Positions 1 through 8,677 of a stretch of DNA of 64,000 nucleotides are shown one piece after another. The notes below the pieces were generated by a model, which worked only from the letters and a program-made list of their open reading frames with translations, did no database searches and was not told where the DNA came from. Source of the stretch: CAMFTQ01 sp051881615 (lineage in GTDB: Bacteria; Bacillota; Clostridia; Oscillospirales; Acutalibacteraceae); the NCBI GenBank assembly GCA_051881615.1, contig JBJEQF010000022.1, forward strand, positions 51,590 through 115,589, read 5' to 3'. The position numbers and the translations under genes are program-made. The number at the start of each line of letters is the position of its first letter. Positions within the stretch are counted from its first letter, which is position 1.

Positions 1-1671
1 GAAACAGACGATGCAACAGCTATGAGCTTCGGCTTTATCCCCGGCGTATCACGCTGGAGTCCGTTCCACGGCTCAGCCTATGCAGTAGTTGAATCATTGT
101 CAAAAATCCTTGCAATCGGCGCAAATCCGCTTACGGCAAGGCTAACGTTTCAGGAGTATTTTGAAAGACTGCACGACAAGCCGGAGCGTTGGGGCAAGCC
201 TGCCGCCGCACTTTTGGGCGCAATGACAGCACAGCTTGAGCTTGGTATTCCGTCAATCGGCGGTAAGGACAGTATGTCCGGCTCCTTTGAGCAGATTGAC
301 GTACCGCCTACACTTGTAAGCTTTGCCGTTGCTATGACAAAGGCTTCAAAAACAATCTCGGCAGAGTTTAAAAAATCAGGCTCAAAGGTTATCTATGTGC
401 CTGTTCCCGAAAATAAAGAAACACTTATGCCCGACTGGGATAAGCTCAAAGAGATGTATAACGCAGTATTTGCTCTTATGCAACAGAACAAGGTGCTGTC
501 AGCGTCTGTTGTAAAAGAGGGCGGTACAGCGGCTTGTGTTGCAAAATCAGCGTTTGGTAATAAATTCGGCTTTAAATTTACAAACACACTCACAAATGAC
601 GAGCTTTTCGCTCCGCTTTCAGGCTCACTTGTGCTGGAGCTTGCAGACGGCGCAGAGCTTGACGAGAGTGTAACTTATTACGACTTAGGCACAGTTACAG
701 ATGACGGTGTAATCACAGTAAACGGCGAGGCTTTGTCTGTTGACGAGCTTATCGAAAAATGGACCGCACCGCTTGAAAAGGTGTTTGCTACAAAGGCGGC
801 TTGCCCCGAAATAACACAAAAGGCAGAGCTTTACACAGAAAGAAACACAAAAGCACCTGCAATCAAAGCGGCAAAGCCTGTTGTATTTATCCCTGTATTC
901 CCCGGCACTAACTGCGAGGTTGACACAGCACGTGCCTTCGCAAAGGCGGGTGCAGAGCCTAAGCTGTTAATCGTTAAAAACTTAACTCCTGCTCATATCG
1001 AAGAAACAATCTGCGAGATGGAAAAAATCATCAAAACCTCACAGATGATAATGCTCCCCGGCGGCTTCTCGGGCGGTGACGAGCCTGACGGAAGCGGTAA
1101 GTTTATCGCAACAACGTTCAGAAATCCGCGAATAGCAAACGCAGTCAACGAAATGCTCAAAAACCGTGACGGACTTATGCTTGGTATCTGCAACGGTTTT
1201 CAGGCGCTTATTAAGCTCGGTCTTGTTCCCTACGGCGAAATCGTTGACATTAAAGAAACAGATCCTACCCTTACCTTTAACACAGTAGGCAGACATATTT
1301 CACATATGGCTTACACAAGAGTAACCTCTGTTAAGTCACCGTGGTTTGCCGGAGTTAATGCAGGCGATGTATTTGCAGTTCCTGTTTCTCACGGCGAGGG
1401 CAGATTTATGGCTGACGAAGAAACCGTTAAGCGACTGATAGAAAACGGACAGATTGCTACTCAGTACGTAGATTTACAGGGCAACCCGAGCGACGATATC
1501 AAGTACAATATTAACGGCTCTGTATGCGCTATCGAGGGTATCACAAGTCCTGACGGCAGAGTTCTCGGCAAAATGGGACACAGCGAAAGAAAGGGCGACA
1601 ACCTTTACAAAAACGTTCCGTTTGCAAAGGATCAGCTGATATTTGAAAGCGGCGTTAAGTATTTTAAATAA
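1..1671 (+). CDS. purL: Phosphoribosylformylglycinamidine synthase, C-terminal part (5' truncated by window edge)
   Basis: The reading frame is open from base 1, so the gene starts before the window; about 556 residues are visible. The enzyme makes FGAM from FGAR, ATP and glutamine in purine synthesis. The first part is the second AIRS-like half of the synthase, with the GGKDSMSG motif near visible residue 93. From about residue 290 comes a class I glutamine amidotransferase domain with PVFPGTNCE, the nucleophile loop GICNGFQ and the VSHGEGRF histidine segment. This matches the long single-chain PurL in which the amidotransferase is fused at the C-terminus. A strong terminator follows. Identification is secure. 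Confidence 0.96.
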   Translation, partial: ETDDATAMSFGFIPGVSRWSPFHGSAYAVVESLSKILAIGANPLTARLTFQEYFERLHDKPERWGKPAAALLGAMTAQLELGIPSIGGKDSMSGSFEQIDVPPTLVSFAVAMTKASKTISAEFKKSGSKVIYVPVPENKETLMPDWDKLKEMYNAVFALMQQNKVLSASVVKEGGTAACVAKSAFGNKFGFKFTNTLTNDELFAPLSGSLVLELADGAELDESVTYYDLGTVTDDGVITVNGEALSVDELIEKWTAPLEKVFATKAACPEITQKAELYTERNTKAPAIKAAKPVVFIPVFPGTNCEVDTARAFAKAGAEPKLLIVKNLTPAHIEETICEMEKIIKTSQMIMLPGGFSGGDEPDGSGKFIATTFRNPRIANAVNEMLKNRDGLMLGICNGFQALIKLGLVPYGEIVDIKETDPTLTFNTVGRHISHMAYTRVTSVKSPWFAGVNAGDVFAVPVSHGEGRFMADEETVKRLIENGQIATQYVDLQGNPSDDIKYNINGSVCAIEGITSPDGRVLGKMGHSERKGDNLYKNVPFAKDQLIFESGVKYFK

Positions 1672-1702
1672 TCAAACACAAAAACTGATATCCGAATAAA
1701 AA

Positions 1703-1731
1703 TTCTCCCCGACCTTACTTGTCGGGGAGAA
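1703..1731. terminator. Bidirectional intrinsic terminator between purL and the MATE gene
   Basis: An 11-bp perfect stem (1703-1713 with 1721-1731, core CTCCCCGAC) is flanked by A- and T-rich tracts on both sides. It lies between convergent genes, so it can serve both strands. Confidence 0.85.
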
Positions 1732-1783
1732 AATTTTTATTCAAATAAAAGATGATATTTTTGCTGATTAAAACAGACTTAAA

Positions 1784-3121
1784 TCAATCTGCAATTCTCT
1801 TGCTTTCCCACTTTCTGCTGTGCCATCTCCAGAGCATTAAAATACCTCTGAAGCACTCATCAGCCGCAAAGGCTATCCACAAGCCCGATATACCCATATT
1901 AAGCACAACAGCAAGCAGATATGAACCGCCTGTGCTTATCACCCACATAGAGAAAATTGCCGCACCTGTCGGGAATATAACATCGCCTGCGCCGCGCAGA
2001 GAGTTAATTATTACAAGGTTTGACGTTCTGCCTATTTCTACAAAAATGTTGAGCATAATAAGCGTAGAGCCAAGCTCTATTACCTGCGGGTCCTGCGAGA
2101 ACAGACCGATAAGCTGACTGCGGAAGAGTATTCCGATTACAGAAGTCGTCATTGATATTGAAAGCGCGATAAAAAACGCTCTGAAGCATTGTTTGTACGC
2201 ACCGTCAAAATCCTTAGCGCCGACCTTGTGCCCTATAAGGATTTGCGAAGCCTGACCTATTGATACTGCAAAAATATAGAAGAACATCGCAATATTTGAT
2301 ATGTATGTTTTTGTGACAAGCTCTGCGTCTGTCATAAAAACAAGCACGATTGACGTTACAACAAGCTGGCTTAAATTGTAGTTAAACGATTCAAGCGCAG
2401 ACGGAACGCCGATTTTAAGCAGGTTTTTAAAATCAGCTTTCGGAAAAGGCTTTAACAGCCTGAACATTGACGGCTTTTCGACAACCCTGAACAAAACGAC
2501 AATAAGAACAATCAGTCCTGCAATTCTGCTCACTGTAGTTGCAATAGCAACACCCTTTACGCCGAGAACAGGACAGCCGAAAAGTCCCAGTACAAACACA
2601 AGGTCTAAAACGGTGTTTACAACATTCATTATTGTAGTAACGTACATCGAGGTTTTTGTAAGTCCGTGATTTCTTAAAATAACGGCAATCTGTGACAAAA
2701 CAGCCTGTGTAAAAATAAATCCGCCTACTATTGTCAGATATTCGCTCGCAAAGTCAAGCACCTGACCCTCTGCGCCGATAAAGGAAAGAATAGGTCTGTT
2801 AAACAGCACTAAAACAAGGCTTATCAGAATACCCGAAAAGAGGTTGAGCAGAATAGAAAGTGCGGCAACACGAGATGCTTTTTCTCTGTTCTTGTTTCCG
2901 AGTGCCTGTGATATAATAACTGCGCTTGCACCCGATACTATTGTAAAAACAAGCGTACAGATGCTCACCACCTGATTGGCAGTATTGACAGAGGCGGCGG
3001 CTACATCGTTATATTGGCTGAGTGCCGCAACATCGACAATTCCTAAAAACATAAACAGTGCCGTTTCTATAAAAATCGGCCACGCAAGGTTAAACAGCGT
3101 TATTTTTTTCTCCTTTTTCAA
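1784..3121 (-). CDS. MATE-family multidrug/cation antiporter
   Basis: A polytopic membrane protein of about 445 residues, the usual MATE length, with about 12 hydrophobic segments. It has two similar halves, starting near WPIFIETALF and near the second-half segment KIGVPSALESFNYNLSQ. MATE proteins export cationic compounds in exchange for Na+ or H+. An upstream GTG (3130) overlaps its own Shine-Dalgarno, while a TTG at 3121 lies 8 nt after GGGG, so I use the TTG. The gene is divergent from ldh and has its own near-consensus promoter. The substrate cannot be inferred from sequence. Confidence 0.88.
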   Translation of the reverse strand: MKKEKKITLFNLAWPIFIETALFMFLGIVDVAALSQYNDVAAASVNTANQVVSICTLVFTIVSGASAVIISQALGNKNREKASRVAALSILLNLFSGILISLVLVLFNRPILSFIGAEGQVLDFASEYLTIVGGFIFTQAVLSQIAVILRNHGLTKTSMYVTTIMNVVNTVLDLVFVLGLFGCPVLGVKGVAIATTVSRIAGLIVLIVVLFRVVEKPSMFRLLKPFPKADFKNLLKIGVPSALESFNYNLSQLVVTSIVLVFMTDAELVTKTYISNIAMFFYIFAVSIGQASQILIGHKVGAKDFDGAYKQCFRAFFIALSISMTTSVIGILFRSQLIGLFSQDPQVIELGSTLIMLNIFVEIGRTSNLVIINSLRGAGDVIFPTGAAIFSMWVISTGGSYLLAVVLNMGISGLWIAFAADECFRGILMLWRWHSRKWESKRIAD

Positions 3122-3167
3122 AAAAATCACCCCATATATTAAAATTCTGACTTTTTTGCCACGGCTG

Positions 3168-3196
3168 ATTATATCAAAAAAATCCTGTCATTTCAA
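3168..3196 (-). promoter_or_regulatory. SigA-type promoter of the MATE gene
   Basis: On the minus strand TTGAAA (3196-3191) and TATAAT (3173-3168) are 17 bp apart, with an extended TG one base before the -10. It reads into the MATE gene. Confidence 0.7.
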
Positions 3197-3255
3197 CAGA
3201 ATATTATTATTTTATCGGTTCAAAATAATAGAAAAAACAAACAGGAGAATTGATT

Positions 3256-4206
3256 ATGTATCAAAGCAAAAGAAAGGTTGTGCTTGTAGGCACAGGTATG
3301 GTGGGAATGAGCTTTGCATATGCAGCTCTTAATCAGAACGTCTGCGACGAGCTTGTACTGATTGACTTAAACGAGCTAAGAGCAAAGGGCGAAGCGATGG
3401 ACTTAAACCACGGACTTGCCTTTTCAAGAAGCTCTATGAAAATCTACAGCGGCGGCTATAGCGAATGCGGTGATGCAGACATCGTTGTTATCTGTGCCGG
3501 AGTAAACCAGAAGCCGGGCGAGTCAAGGCTTGAGCTTTTGCAGAGGAACGCAAAGGTTTTTCAGTCTATAGTAGAGCCTGTTGTAAACAGCGGCTTTGAC
3601 GGTGTGTTTCTTGTTGCTACAAACCCTGTTGATATTATGACACGAATAACGTATGAGCTGTCGGGCTTTAATTACAGCAGAGTTATAGGAACAGGCACTA
3701 CTCTTGACACAGCAAGACTGCGCTATCTGCTCGGTGAGTACTTTAATGTTGACCCACGCAATATGCACGCCTATGTAATCGGTGAGCATGGGGACAGCGA
3801 GTTTGTGCCTTGGTCGCAGGCGCTTCTTGCAACAAAGCCTATAGCAGATGTTCTCAAGGATAACCCGAACACGTATCATATTGAAGAACTGCAAAAAATC
3901 AGCGCAGACGTAAAAAATGCCGCACAGGAAATTATTGCCGCCAAAAACGCAACCTACTACGGAATAGGAATGGCGCTTGTTAAGATTGTCAGGGCGATTT
4001 TGTCTGACGAAAACAGTGTGCTGACCGTTTCTGTTCGTCTGCGCGGCGAGTATGAGCAAAAGGACGTTTTCTTGGGCAACCCCTGTATTATCAACAGAGG
4101 CGGAGTTGACAGGATAATTGAGCTGTCGCTGACTGACGAGGAACTTGCAAAAATGCAGAAATCGGCAAAAATACTCGATAACAGCTTTAAGGGACTGTCA
4201 TTATAG
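3256..4206 (+). CDS. ldh: L-lactate dehydrogenase
   Basis: The 316-residue length is typical of NAD-dependent L-LDH, which reduces pyruvate to L-lactate and regenerates NAD+ during fermentation. Visible motifs are the Rossmann glycine motif VGTGMVGMSFAYA near residue 10, the aspartate of VLIDLNE that selects NAD, TNPVDIMT, the GTGTTLDTARLR substrate-arginine segment, and the catalytic histidine in GEHGDSEF. The ATG at 3256 is 8 nt after AGGAG; an in-frame TTG at 3250 is too close to it. The 3' flank forms one arm of an inverted repeat that brackets the next gene's promoter. Malate dehydrogenase is less likely from the motif set. Confidence 0.93.
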   Translation: MYQSKRKVVLVGTGMVGMSFAYAALNQNVCDELVLIDLNELRAKGEAMDLNHGLAFSRSSMKIYSGGYSECGDADIVVICAGVNQKPGESRLELLQRNAKVFQSIVEPVVNSGFDGVFLVATNPVDIMTRITYELSGFNYSRVIGTGTTLDTARLRYLLGEYFNVDPRNMHAYVIGEHGDSEFVPWSQALLATKPIADVLKDNPNTYHIEELQKISADVKNAAQEIIAAKNATYYGIGMALVKIVRAILSDENSVLTVSVRLRGEYEQKDVFLGNPCIINRGGVDRIIELSLTDEELAKMQKSAKILDNSFKGLSL

Positions 4207-4215
4207 CAGGCAAAG

Positions 4216-4287
4216 CCGCACCGATATATTAAATCCTGTTTTTATATATTGTTATTGTTTTTTAAATGTGATAAAATATCGGTGCGG
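4216..4287. repeat. 12-bp perfect inverted repeat enclosing a promoter
   Basis: The arms CCGCACCGATAT (4216-4227) and ATATCGGTGCGG (4276-4287) are perfect reverse complements 48 bp apart. The promoter of the next gene lies between them, and its -10 touches the right arm. The pair could be two operator half-sites, a long terminator for ldh, or recombination arms. Confidence 0.8.
4249..4277 (+). promoter_or_regulatory. Promoter of the zinc-ribbon membrane protein gene
   Basis: TTGTTA (4249-4254) and TAAAAT (4272-4277) are separated by 17 bp, with an extended TG before the -10. Just downstream, ACTTCC (4289-4294) can pair with GGAAGT (4309-4314), which contains the ribosome binding site, so translation could be masked. 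Confidence 0.55.
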
Positions 4288-4320
4288 GACTTCCGTAATC
4301 TTTAATTTGGAAGTGTTTAT

Positions 4321-4731
4321 ATGAACGGATTTTTGTATAGGCTTTCTCAGTTTATGCAGGGACGCTACGGAATGGATAAGCTAAATAACGCAATTTTTGT
4401 ACTTTGGCTCATTCTTGCCGTTGTCAACATTTTTGTGCGCAAATGGTATATTTCTCTTATTATGCTTTTGCTGATAGCGCTGTATGCTTTCAGATTTTTA
4501 TCAAAAAACATCACTATGAGAAGCTACGAAAACAGAAAATTTATGCCCATATACGATGCGGTGACAGGCTTTTTTAAGCTTGAGTACAAGAAAATAAAGG
4601 ATATAAAAACCCATCGCTACATAAAATGCACTCACTGCAAGGCACAGCTGAGAGTACCGAAAAGAAAGGGCAGTCACACGGTACGCTGTCCGAAATGCGG
4701 AAAAACCTTTGAAGTAAAAATCAGGTATTAA
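4321..4731 (+). CDS. Small membrane protein with C-terminal zinc ribbon
   Basis: 136 residues. Two hydrophobic segments (about residues 22-57) are followed by a basic linker and a C-terminal CxxC...CxxC zinc ribbon (CTHCKAQLRVPKRKG, then CPKCGKTFEV). The topology suggests membrane anchoring with a cytosolic zinc finger. Similar MJ0042-like finger-plus-TM proteins are common in Clostridia and have no assigned function. It has its own promoter inside an inverted repeat and its own terminator, so it is a single-gene unit. The function is unknown. Confidence 0.75.
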   Translation: MNGFLYRLSQFMQGRYGMDKLNNAIFVLWLILAVVNIFVRKWYISLIMLLLIALYAFRFLSKNITMRSYENRKFMPIYDAVTGFFKLEYKKIKDIKTHRYIKCTHCKAQLRVPKRKGSHTVRCPKCGKTFEVKIRY

Positions 4732-4752
4732 GCAAATAAGTACGGGTAAATA

Positions 4753-4784
4753 ACAAAAAGCAGGTGTTTTCGCCTGCTTTTTGT
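4753..4784. terminator. Bidirectional intrinsic terminator
   Basis: A 14-bp stem (4753-4766 with 4771-4784, core AAAAAGCAGG) with a short loop is followed by T-rich sequence on both strands. It lies between the convergent zinc-ribbon gene and trpS. Confidence 0.88.
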
Positions 4785-4829
4785 TTGTCTATAGTATTGA
4801 TATATTACCCTATCCTGTTGATTTAAAAA

Positions 4830-5837
4830 TCACTTTAGAATAAAGCCGATTTTTTTCATAGCCTTGTCGAGCGTTCTCTGACTGAACCTTAATGCTGTTT
4901 CGCCTGCTTTTTTGTAGCACTGCTCAAGATAGCTCTTATCCTCGATAAGCTTTAGGTAACGCTCTCTAATCGGACGGAGTGTTTCTATAACAGCCTCGCC
5001 GACAGCCGCTTTGAAGTCGCCGTAGCCCTTACCCTCAAAGTCCTTTTCAATCTGCTCTGTTGTAAGTCCGGTTACGGCTGAATAAATACCCATAAGGTTG
5101 TTGATGCCGTCCTTGCCCTCGCCGAAGCGAACAACAGCCTCGCTGTCTGTAACGGCACGCTTGAACTTTCTCATTATCGTGTCGGGGTCATCAAGCAAAT
5201 GAACACAGCCGTTGACATTTTCGTCAGACTTGCTCATCTTGTTAAGCGGATTTTGCAGGCTCATTACTCTTGCGCCGTTCTTCGGGAAAAATCCCTCGGG
5301 AACCTTGAAAACGTTGCCGTAAAGTCCGTTGAAACGCTCTGCAATATCTCTTGCTATTTCAAGGTGCTGCTTCTGGTCAGCGCCTACAGGCACCATATCT
5401 GCCTGATAAAGCAGAATGTCTGCCGCCATAAGCGACGGATATGTGAAAAGTCCTGCGTTGATGTTATCGGCGTGTTTTGCCGATTTATCTTTGAACTGAG
5501 TCATTCTTGAAAGCTCGCCGAACTGTGTGTAGCAGTTTAAAATCCACGCAAGCTCTGCGTGTGTGTGAACGTGGCTCTGAATAAAGAAAATGCTTTTCTC
5601 TACATCAACACCGCAGGCGATTATTGAAGCATACGCGTCAAGTATGTTCTTTCTCATTTTTGCAGGCTCTTGTCTTACTGTGATTGTGTGCAAATCTGCA
5701 AGAGCATAGATGCAGTTGAATTCGTCCTGCATCATCGTCCAGTTTTTAAGTGCGCCCAAGTAGTTGCCCAGTGTAATTGTTCCGCTTGGCTGAATAGCGG
5801 AAAACACTATCTTTTTCTTTTCTGTAGCTTGTTCCAT
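4830..5837 (-). CDS. trpS: Tryptophanyl-tRNA synthetase
   Basis: 335 residues, the normal size for bacterial TrpRS (class I), which charges tRNA-Trp. The HIGH-equivalent lies in PSGTITLGNYLGAL near residue 17, followed by the family segment FIQSHVHTHAELAWIL. The KMSKS loop is seen in NKMSKSDENV near residue 200. AGGAG precedes the ATG. The gene lies 17 bp after an aminotransferase gene on the same strand, so the two are probably co-transcribed. No T-box leader is visible in front of either gene. Confidence 0.95.
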   Translation of the reverse strand: MEQATEKKKIVFSAIQPSGTITLGNYLGALKNWTMMQDEFNCIYALADLHTITVRQEPAKMRKNILDAYASIIACGVDVEKSIFFIQSHVHTHAELAWILNCYTQFGELSRMTQFKDKSAKHADNINAGLFTYPSLMAADILLYQADMVPVGADQKQHLEIARDIAERFNGLYGNVFKVPEGFFPKNGARVMSLQNPLNKMSKSDENVNGCVHLLDDPDTIMRKFKRAVTDSEAVVRFGEGKDGINNLMGIYSAVTGLTTEQIEKDFEGKGYGDFKAAVGEAVIETLRPIRERYLKLIEDKSYLEQCYKKAGETALRFSQRTLDKAMKKIGFILK

Positions 5838-5854
5838 TATTTATCTCTCCTGTA

Positions 5855-7048
5855 TTATTCTGTCATTTCACGTGCAACCTCGCCCAGAGCCTTTATGCCC
5901 TTTGCAAGTTGTTCGTCTGTCGGTGTAGAAAAGTTTATTCTGAATGAATTGCACTGCTCGTTTTCATCGGTTAAAAACGCAGTACCCGGTACTACGCAAA
6001 CCTTCTTTTCGAGTGATTTTTTGCTAAACTGCATCATATCAATACCGTCCGGCAGAGTACACCACACAAAAAGTCCGCCCTCTATTTTGTTATATGTAAT
6101 ACCGTATGGAGCAAGATGCTCCTTCAAAAGACTTTCTGTGAGCCTTGCTTTTTTTGTATAGAGCTTTCTCAACCCCTCAAGATGTGCTTCAAAATCATAT
6201 TTTTGCATAAACTCACAGCAAAGAATTTGCGACCAGATATTTGTATGAACATCACTTCCCTGCTTGCAGACTACAAGCTTTTTGCAGATTTGCTCGGGAG
6301 CTGAGCACCAGCCGACACGCATACCGGGAGAAATAACCTTGCTGAAGCTTCCGGCATAAATTACAATGCCGTCTTTATCAAGCGACTTTATAGCAGGAAT
6401 GTCCTCTCCCTCATATCGCAAATCTCCGTAGGGGTTGTCCTCTAAAATCAGAACACCGTATTTTTTTGCAAGCTCATATACAGCCTTGCGTTTTTCAAAG
6501 CTCATAGTTACGCCTGACGGATTTTGAAAATTCGGAATAGTGTAAATGAATTTAACATTTTTGTTTTCAGCAAGCGCTTTTTCAAGAGCCTCTATATTCA
6601 TTCCGTCACTTTCAACGGGAACGCCGACAAGACGTGCGTTGTAGCTTCTAAAGGAATTTAATGAGCCTATAAAGCTCGGTGCTTCGCAGATAACAACGTC
6701 ACCCTCGTTTAAAAGCGACTTTGACGTTAAATCCATAACCTGCTGTGCGCCCGAGGTTATTATAAGATCGTCAAGCTCTGTGCCTATTGCGTGCTTTTCT
6801 TTCATATATTTTTTAAGTACTTCTCTGAGCTTAGGATAACCCTCTGTCACGCTGTACTGGAGCGCCGCTATCGGATTTTCTGCAAGTAATTTTTTTGAAA
6901 TTTCTTCAAGCTCCTTTGCAGGAAAAGCGTCGGGTGCCGGGTTGCCTGCCGAAAGTGCTACATATGCAGGGTCAGCCGCATATTTAAAAATTTCTCTTAT
7001 TGCGCTCGGCTTTAAGCTTTGCACACGGTTTGCAAAAGTATATTCCAT
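5855..7048 (-). CDS. PLP-dependent aminotransferase, class I/II (2-aminoadipate/aromatic-type)
   Basis: 397 residues with the fold-type I aminotransferase signature. TSGAQQVMDL lies in the cofactor phosphate loop, ILEDNPYGDLRY carries the pyridine-ring aspartate and tyrosine, and the Schiff-base lysine is in YAGSFSKVISPGMRVGW. The sequence resembles the LysN/MocR-type subfamily, which transaminates 2-aminoadipate, aromatic or branched-chain amino acids, but it has no N-terminal GntR domain. It is first in a putative operon with trpS, which hints at aromatic amino acid metabolism. The substrate is not determined by sequence. Confidence 0.88.
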   Translation of the reverse strand: MEYTFANRVQSLKPSAIREIFKYAADPAYVALSAGNPAPDAFPAKELEEISKKLLAENPIAALQYSVTEGYPKLREVLKKYMKEKHAIGTELDDLIITSGAQQVMDLTSKSLLNEGDVVICEAPSFIGSLNSFRSYNARLVGVPVESDGMNIEALEKALAENKNVKFIYTIPNFQNPSGVTMSFEKRKAVYELAKKYGVLILEDNPYGDLRYEGEDIPAIKSLDKDGIVIYAGSFSKVISPGMRVGWCSAPEQICKKLVVCKQGSDVHTNIWSQILCCEFMQKYDFEAHLEGLRKLYTKKARLTESLLKEHLAPYGITYNKIEGGLFVWCTLPDGIDMMQFSKKSLEKKVCVVPGTAFLTDENEQCNSFRINFSTPTDEQLAKGIKALGEVAREMTE

Positions 7049-7062
7049 AAAATCATCCCTTG

Positions 7063-7091
7063 ATTATACTGTAATATACCGTATATTTTAC
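7063..7091 (-). promoter_or_regulatory. Promoter with spacer palindrome, aminotransferase-trpS operon
   Basis: On the minus strand TATAAT (7068-7063) precedes the aminotransferase start. The -35 is weak. A perfect palindrome AATATAC-C-GTATATT occupies 7073-7087, between the expected -35 and -10, where a repressor would block RNA polymerase. Confidence 0.4.
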
Positions 7092-7141
7092 CATAATTTA
7101 AGCCTTTGTTCAAGCAGAATATTAAAAAATGACATAATAAA

Positions 7142-7166
7142 ACAGCGGCAGAAACCCTGCCGCTGT
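7142..7166 (-). terminator. Intrinsic terminator after the APH-like kinase gene
   Basis: A 10-bp stem ACAGCGGCAG/CTGCCGCTGT (7142-7151, 7157-7166) is followed on the minus strand by a T-rich tail. It lies 18 bp past the stop codon. Confidence 0.85.
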
Positions 7167-7183
7167 CCTTATTTGATTTACTT

Positions 7184-7933
7184 TTACTGATAATCGCAAA
7201 CGCTTGCCCACTTGTTCAGGATTTCTTTTTCTTCTTCCTTGCCCTTTACAAGCTGTGAAGCTGCAACAATCGGGAGCCAGCTCTGAACATACTGAATAGC
7301 AGTATCTGTCTTTTTGCAGAACAGCTCAAGGTACTCCTTAGCAGTCTTTTCATCGCCGTTTAAGCAGAACATAAGGTATGTTCTGGCAGCGTCTGCGGCA
7401 CCGTTGCCCTGTGTTGCGTGTGCCCAGTCAATGATGTACGGCTTGCCGTCAGCTGTAACGATTACGTTGCTCGGCACAAAGTCGCCGTGGCATACCTTTG
7501 TGTGTGTGTGCATACTTTCAAGCCTTGTCTGAAGCTCGTATCTTGTAGTAGCGTCAAGACCGCAGGCAGATATTTTCTTTCTCATCTTATACTTAAGCTC
7601 TGTCATAAGCGGAGATGATTTGCTTAATACCTGCATCTGAATATCAACAAACATATCGAGATATTCCTGCTTTTTGTCAGGATTTTCTGCGATAAGCTCG
7701 CCAAGCGTTTTGCCCTCGATATATTCAATCACGATTGCCCATCTGCCGTCAATTTTTGTAACCTCTAAAATCTTTGGTACAGGCAGTCCTGTTTCTTCTG
7801 CTCTTGCGTGGTTTAATGCCTCGTTAAGTATATCAGCCTTTGAATAGCCTTCTACAAACAGCTTTATTACAACGTCACCGTCACGGTAAACGGTTTTTGT
7901 CGGTCTTTCTGCAATAGGATTGTTGAGCGTCAT
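7184..7933 (-). CDS. Aminoglycoside-phosphotransferase-family small-molecule kinase
   Basis: 249 residues with the APH/choline-kinase fold. An N-lobe lysine lies in DGDVVIKLFVEG and the hinge in VIEYIEGKTLGEL. The catalytic loop is CHGDFVPSNVIV near residue 162, and the metal-binding aspartate is in IIDWAHATQG. Such enzymes phosphorylate aminoglycosides, choline, homoserine, sugars or other hydroxyl substrates. In a commensal Clostridium a metabolic or scavenging role is as likely as resistance. The ATG at 7933 is preceded by GGAGG; an upstream in-frame extension of 19 residues has no ribosome binding site. It is a single-gene unit with its own promoter and terminator. Confidence 0.8.
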   Translation of the reverse strand: MTLNNPIAERPTKTVYRDGDVVIKLFVEGYSKADILNEALNHARAEETGLPVPKILEVTKIDGRWAIVIEYIEGKTLGELIAENPDKKQEYLDMFVDIQMQVLSKSSPLMTELKYKMRKKISACGLDATTRYELQTRLESMHTHTKVCHGDFVPSNVIVTADGKPYIIDWAHATQGNGAADAARTYLMFCLNGDEKTAKEYLELFCKKTDTAIQYVQSWLPIVAASQLVKGKEEEKEILNKWASVCDYQ

Positions 7934-8034
7934 ATTTATTCCTCCAATATTAAGAAACTGAAAATAATAAGCAAAGGTAAATTCGTACACAGCTTTTAAG
8001 GCTCTGGCACACGATTTATCTGAACTTTGAGGAT

Positions 8035-8043
8035 ATTATAACA
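8035..8043 (-). promoter_or_regulatory. Extended -10 promoter of the kinase gene
   Basis: The minus strand reads TGTTATAAT, a perfect -10 with the extended TG, about 100 bp upstream of the kinase start. No good -35 is visible. The remaining bases up to 8156 hold only an 8-bp inverted repeat (TTTCGTTA, 8080-8087 with 8104-8111). Confidence 0.45.
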
Positions 8044-8156
8044 CATCATTTCAGAAAATAAAAGGGGTTTTGAAAATTTTTTCGTTATTTTACATAAATT
8101 TTTTAACGAAATTACAGTAAAATCGTTAAATGGTTATCAACTTTGCTGTGATTTTA

Positions 8157-8648
8157 TTATTCAGATTCCTTTTTCGCCTTAAATGCAAAAAATCTTTGCC
8201 CGATATAGTTAAAGCACATAAACAGTCCCATACCTGCAAGAACAGCCACGTTGTCGCAAAATTTTGCCGTACTGCCGCCGAAAAGCGAAAGCATTAACGG
8301 TGTGTTGATAAATGACGCTGTCCACGATGCCATAAAGCTAAGGCTCATAAACCAGCCGACAAGAGGCTGTGCTATACCGTAGGCTAAAAGATAGCACACA
8401 CCGATATTGATCGAAAAACGCAGAACAGGCTTTATGCCCTTTTCTGTATTTTTAAAGGTAAAGTGCTTGTTGAGAAAATAGCTCATAATGCTTGCAAGTA
8501 TGTAGCTGAGCGCCGTTGACGGCCAGTAGCCTAAATTTAACACATTCATAAAAAGCACAGTGAGCAGATAGCCGACAATCGTGTTTAAAACGCCGACAAA
8601 AAGGAACTTCAGAAGCTTTAAGTCGAAAATTTCTTTAATCTTTGCCAT
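8157..8648 (-). CDS. GtrA-family membrane protein (putative polyprenyl-phosphate-sugar flippase)
   Basis: 163 residues with four hydrophobic helices. The GtrA signature runs from FLFVGVLNTIVGYLLTVLF to SYFLNKHFTFKN in the first half. GtrA proteins are thought to flip a polyprenyl-phosphate-linked sugar made by a GtrB-type GT2 enzyme. Exactly such an enzyme is encoded 29 bp upstream on the same strand, so the two form an operon. Together with the divergent YfhO-like gene they resemble the three-protein systems that add sugars to lipoteichoic acid or other envelope polymers in Firmicutes. Confidence 0.85.
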   Translation of the reverse strand: MAKIKEIFDLKLLKFLFVGVLNTIVGYLLTVLFMNVLNLGYWPSTALSYILASIMSYFLNKHFTFKNTEKGIKPVLRFSINIGVCYLLAYGIAQPLVGWFMSLSFMASWTASFINTPLMLSLFGGSTAKFCDNVAVLAGMGLFMCFNYIGQRFFAFKAKKESE

Positions 8649-8677
8649 AAAAAAGCCTTTCGTAATTAAAATCTGAT

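Noticed and set aside
7049..7183. T-box leader for the trpS operon
   Set aside because: The interval is too short and lacks the T-box core, specifier hairpin and terminator. Only a promoter with a palindrome is visible.
7184..7933. Aminoglycoside resistance gene
   Set aside because: Only the generic APH kinase motifs are seen. No resemblance to a specific resistance enzyme or mobile context is evident.
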